A stretch of 64,000 nucleotides of DNA, from positions 186,001 through 250,000 of the forward strand of contig JAJSPD010000017.1 of NCBI GenBank assembly GCA_021307315.1, given 5' to 3'. Each line of letters opens with the position of its first letter. The first letter of the stretch is position 1. Both the position numbers and the translations under genes were made by a program. Origin of the DNA: Bisporella sp. PMI_857. Taxonomy: Eukaryota > Ascomycota > Leotiomycetes > Helotiales > Helotiaceae. The notes below the pieces were generated by a model. That model was not told the origin of the DNA, did not search any database, and was given only the letters and a program-made list of their open reading frames with translations. This document shows, one piece after another, positions 60,653 through 64,000 of this stretch.

Positions 60653-62547
60653 TCAGGGAGAGCCTTGCTTCATCCGCTTCCCGCCTCCATTCTCCTCTCC
60701 ACTCCCACCTTCATGCTCGGGTGTCTTTCGTTTGCCGTTAGCGCGTTCGCCACTATCTTCTCTCAGGAAGCTAGGTCCCGTTCCAACAACTGGCGTTGCA
60801 AAGTTTAGTGGGCTTGGCAGGGTGTTACTTTCCCGTCCGCCAAAATTCCAGTCTGGATAGAATGAGGATGGTGATGGCAGGAACTCATTATTCATGAAGC
60901 GGCTGGGAAGTGCTGAGACTGGAGTATCAATCATGTTGGAAGTCGAGTTCTGGCTGGGTTGGGAGGCGGGTTGATGGGGTCGCGCAAATGGGTTTGGTGG
61001 CCCGGAAGCGCCGGCTGACAGAAGGGCTGAGGCGGATGGAGAAGGGGGAGGAAGAACAACCCCTGAACCGTGGTCGTTAGTGTTTCGCCGCTGGTTGGTG
61101 GTGTTAGGTGAGTTCGAGTTAACGGTGGCACTCTTTTCCTCATCGCTACCCTCATCAGGCGGGATCTGAACCTTGAGAACTGGTCGCTTGCCACCAACTG
61201 ATGCGCTGTTTGTCCGCGATGGAGGATGAAATCCTTCAGGAACAGATGACATGCTTACGCGACCCTTATTGGCCGGTGCCCGATTAGGTGGCGAATCACT
61301 TGGTGCATTAGGTCGAGATACGGCTCCCACGTCCACAGAATGTGAGCGATTTCCCGCAGTCGCTGTGTCAGATCGGGGTGTCTCGGCACTCGAAGCGGAA
61401 TTCATTGCCCAATGCTGAGAAAGGATTGACCTTCCCTCGTCAATAGGCGTAAAAATGCTTCTAGATTTGACCGACATGCGCTTCACAGGCTCGAGAAGTT
61501 GCTGCTGCTGCGGTTGCGGCACGTCTGCTTCCTGCTTTAGCTGAGGGGTATGTTGTTGAGGCTGCGGTGGTGAAGCTTCCGGTCTAGATGGTGGTCGTTC
61601 TTGTGGAGGAAAAGCTGGTGGCATTGAGGCTCGGCGCTGTTCCTCCGCGTATAATTGCTGCATCTGCTGTGGGTGAGGATGTTGTTGCTGCTGAGGTGGT
61701 CCATAATTGGGGTATTGAGGACCTTGCTGGGGCATGCCTTGAGGACCTTGCATTGGCTGTCCCTGCATTGGCTGGCCTTGCAGATGGGCAGGAAGTCCAT
61801 GAGGATGTTGTGGCATAGCAGGCTGGTGAGGATTATAGATTGCTGGATTTGGCATATACGCGTACCCATTAGCTGGTTGTGGGTGAGGATGTTGTTGAGG
61901 CACAAGATTGGAGCTCGCTCGTCTTGGCCCATTAATATTGAGGTTGATATTATCATTTCTAGAGGAGGGGCGAGACCCGGGCTGCGGTGTATGTTGGCGT
62001 TGGTGGGGATGGAAAACTCCATTGTTGATCGGAGGTGAGTTTGTGGGAGTCTGGTGTCTCATATGCTGGAAAGCAGCTTGATTCTGGAATTGAGGAGGCA
62101 TCATCTGCGGCTCGACTGATCCACCGTGATGCGACATGCCAGATCCATCATCATCATCGTCGTCATCCATATCCTTTCCTTTGCCATTGAAGTCTGCAGG
62201 ACCTTTATGTTCATTGGCACCGCCATACTACCAAAGTCAGCGGCGTTCTGAGCCTTTGCATTAAGATGAACATACGTAATTATATCTTGTCAAGATCTCC
62301 CCGATGTCAGAGCTCGAGTATTCGTAAAGCTTCTTGTTGTTACCGAAGATGATAACCGCGACATCGACAGAGCAGAGCACAGAAAGCTCATGCGCCTTCT
62401 TGAACAAACCACCCTTGCGCTTCAAGAATGTTCTACCAAACATCAAACATTAGCTTCGGCGCAAAACCAAAGTAGACGAGGTGAAACATACACTGAACGA
62501 TTTCTGTCGTCCTTGATAGCCTTGATCTCAATCTTTCTTCGTCCCAT
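60653..62547 (-). CDS. rlmA: MADS-box transcription factor RlmA (Rlm1/MEF2-like)
   Basis: Three exons: 62547-62492, 62432-62276 and 62227-60653, giving 595 residues. Residues 1-60 are a complete MADS box of the MEF2 type: [61 protein letters not shown]. The rest is long and disordered, with a run of Asp (MDDDDDDDG), Gln/Pro/Met-rich repeats ([19 protein letters not shown]) and several SP/TP sites that could be MAP-kinase targets. A near-C-terminal [11 protein letters not shown] and a basic end ([10 protein letters not shown]) are conserved features of fungal Rlm1. It acts downstream of the cell-wall-integrity MAP kinase and activates wall-repair genes. The first intron interrupts the MADS box after SV, a position I associate with fungal rlmA. 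Confidence 0.94.
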
Positions 62548-64000
62548 GGCTGCGGCGCGCAGATGCTGCGGAAGGTAATTAGGTTCTATGAATTGCTCCA
62601 CGATGGCAAGGGAAGGTCGGTGGTGGTAGACGGTGCTCTCACAGCTGGCGCAATGAAGGCAAACACATCCGACCACGCCTGGAGTCGAAAGAGAAGTAGT
62701 ATTACAGGAATCGCGTGGCGATCAACGTGCGAAACGTGGTGAGGAATGCGCGCCGGCGTATGCTAGTGACGAGAAGAATTAACTTATTGAAGCTAAGGCA
62801 GTAGCTTAAGAGATCTATTTTGACTTTCTGACAAGAGGATAGAAGAAAGTAAAGAAATGCGACCGAGGACAGCAGTTCTTTGCTGCTGAATCGCGCTGAA
62901 ACACAAGAAATGTTGATACAGTGGGGAATTGCCGGTCGGAATTGACAAAATGGACGGCGGGGGAGGGGAGATATACTTGTTGATGTTGTGCCCAGTGCCT
63001 GACAGCAGCTGTGACACTTTTTTTTTTTTGTGGTGGTTTAGATCACTGATTAGACTGATAGTCGAAGAGTGATGCTAAATATAGAGAGAGAGAGAGAGAT
63101 GGGAGTTGGTGGGAGACAAGTGTGTGGGAGAGAAAATGGGGGGGGGGGAGGGTGGGAATGACTGGGGGGTGGGTCAAGTTCACCTTTTGACATTTCAGAG
63201 GGAGAGAGAGAGAGAAGAAAGGCACCAACTGGGGGTGTGAGACTGGGGCGACTGTAGTGTCCGTTAATAAGAAGATGCCGCTTTTGGGACGGAAGACGTT
63301 ATGAAGGATCACGTTAATGGTCATGTGCACATCAAACAAAGGTGAGGGATAAACAGCTTGGTCCCCCTTGCCATAACCCATCCACTGGTAAAACAGCAGG
63401 CAAATTAGTCCTCATCGGGGCCTCAGTATCCTTGCCCCATCGCTTAATTTTCTCTACTCGGCCTGGCGTGGACTCGAGCGGTAAGCGCCCGTGTCGGTGG
63501 TGGAGGGTTGAGCGGGACATCTGGTTGGTGGAAGCCCCTGCCCATCATGTCAGCAAAGGGACAGGGGTATACGCAAGAAATGATCCCAAAATAGTCCCGA
63601 AGAAGATCATTTATCAACCAAAAGCTCCTTCAACCAAATTGACGGGGATTTGCAGCCATTTGACTGGTCATTTCTACAGCTGCAGCTGCGTCTCTGCCTC
63701 TTCTTCCAGGCCTTCAGGCCGGCATGGCATACAGCATATGGGACTATTGTAAAGTACGGTAAAAGTACAGTAGCTAGCTAGTCTTGTCTTAGTGCAGCAT
63801 CAAAGTTCCCTCGTCTCTCTCGCTCATTCATTGATTACTTGCTTCAATCCCCCTTCCAACCCCCCCTGCACACGAGATGATTGATGATAGGAGATATGGA
63901 CTCTTTGGGACTGCCAATTGTGCCTCAGGGCCCTAGGATTCGGATCAAAGGTAGTAATTTCTATTCTCGCCATCACACTCTTCAATCTATCTGCAGGTAC
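62548..64000. other. Upstream region of rlmA
   Basis: 1.45 kb of GA- and G-rich sequence (GA microsatellites at 63,083-63,100 and 63,200-63,213, G-tracts at 63,138-63,176). No second gene is recognised up to the right edge. Confidence 0.55.
63083..63176 (+). repeat. GA microsatellite and G-tract cluster upstream of rlmA
   Basis: An (AG)n run is followed by a long G-run (nine or more), then GAGGGTGGG and GGGGGGTGGG, forming at least four G-tracts within 40 bp on the plus strand. It lies about 540-630 bp upstream of the rlmA start codon; the rlmA coding strand is C-rich there. Confidence 0.65.

Noticed and set aside
1..64000. Biosynthetic gene cluster or defence island
   Set aside because: One FMO and several regulators are present, but no PKS, NRPS, terpene synthase, P450 or co-oriented set of tailoring genes lies in the window.

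Overview
The window is 64 kb of a filamentous ascomycete (Pezizomycotina) nuclear genome. Genes have several introns of about 45-75 bp with GT..AG ends and CTRAY-type branch sites, and the families are typical of these fungi: AA9 lytic polysaccharide monooxygenase, MHR and DUF3468 transcription factors, FAAH-type amidase, RlmA and SIN3. I lean towards a leotiomycete-like saprotroph or plant associate, but that is inference. I see no rRNA, tRNA, CRISPR array, prokaryotic operon or intact transposon.

Layout: 1-6.2 kb holds the 3' part of a CTF1/FarA-like regulator (+), a five-exon MBL-fold hydrolase (-) and a FAAH-type amidase (+). 6.6-7.5 kb is a secreted AA9 enzyme (-). 8.8-11.2 kb is a decayed STAND-N/ankyrin gene. 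14.3-16.3 kb is a sugar transporter (+), facing a fumarate reductase/cytochrome b5 fusion (-, 17.9-20.0 kb). Next come a short NAD(P)-binding protein (-), a fasciclin protein (+), SIN3 (+, 24.4-30.1 kb), a Cdc1-type phosphoesterase (-), a cytoplasmic-looking GH3 beta-glucosidase (-, 34.0-37.0 kb), a DUF202 membrane protein (+) and a vacuolar-type zinc transporter (+, 41.3-43.1 kb).

43-55 kb is gene-poor. It holds a SAM + HMG-box + fungal MHR regulator (+, 45.9-48.5 kb), a flavin monooxygenase (+) and a small orphan gene (-). After that come a secreted cysteine-containing protein (+), a DUF3468 regulator without a zinc cluster (-), a proline-rich orphan (+) and the MADS-box factor RlmA (-, 60.7-62.5 kb), followed by a G-rich promoter region.

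The genes do not form one pathway or an obvious biosynthetic cluster. Carbon and polymer use is a loose theme (AA9, GH3, sugar transporter, amidase, the fatty-acid-type regulator), and four genes are chromatin or transcription regulators. Exon-intron models were assembled by hand from reading frames, splice signals and remembered family patterns. Every complete multi-exon model closes in frame. The observations most worth checking are the three-domain SAM-HMG-MHR factor, the long last intron of SIN3 with an open alternative tail, the decaying STAND/ankyrin gene, and a promoter-like architecture in the convergent gap at 16.3-17.9 kb.
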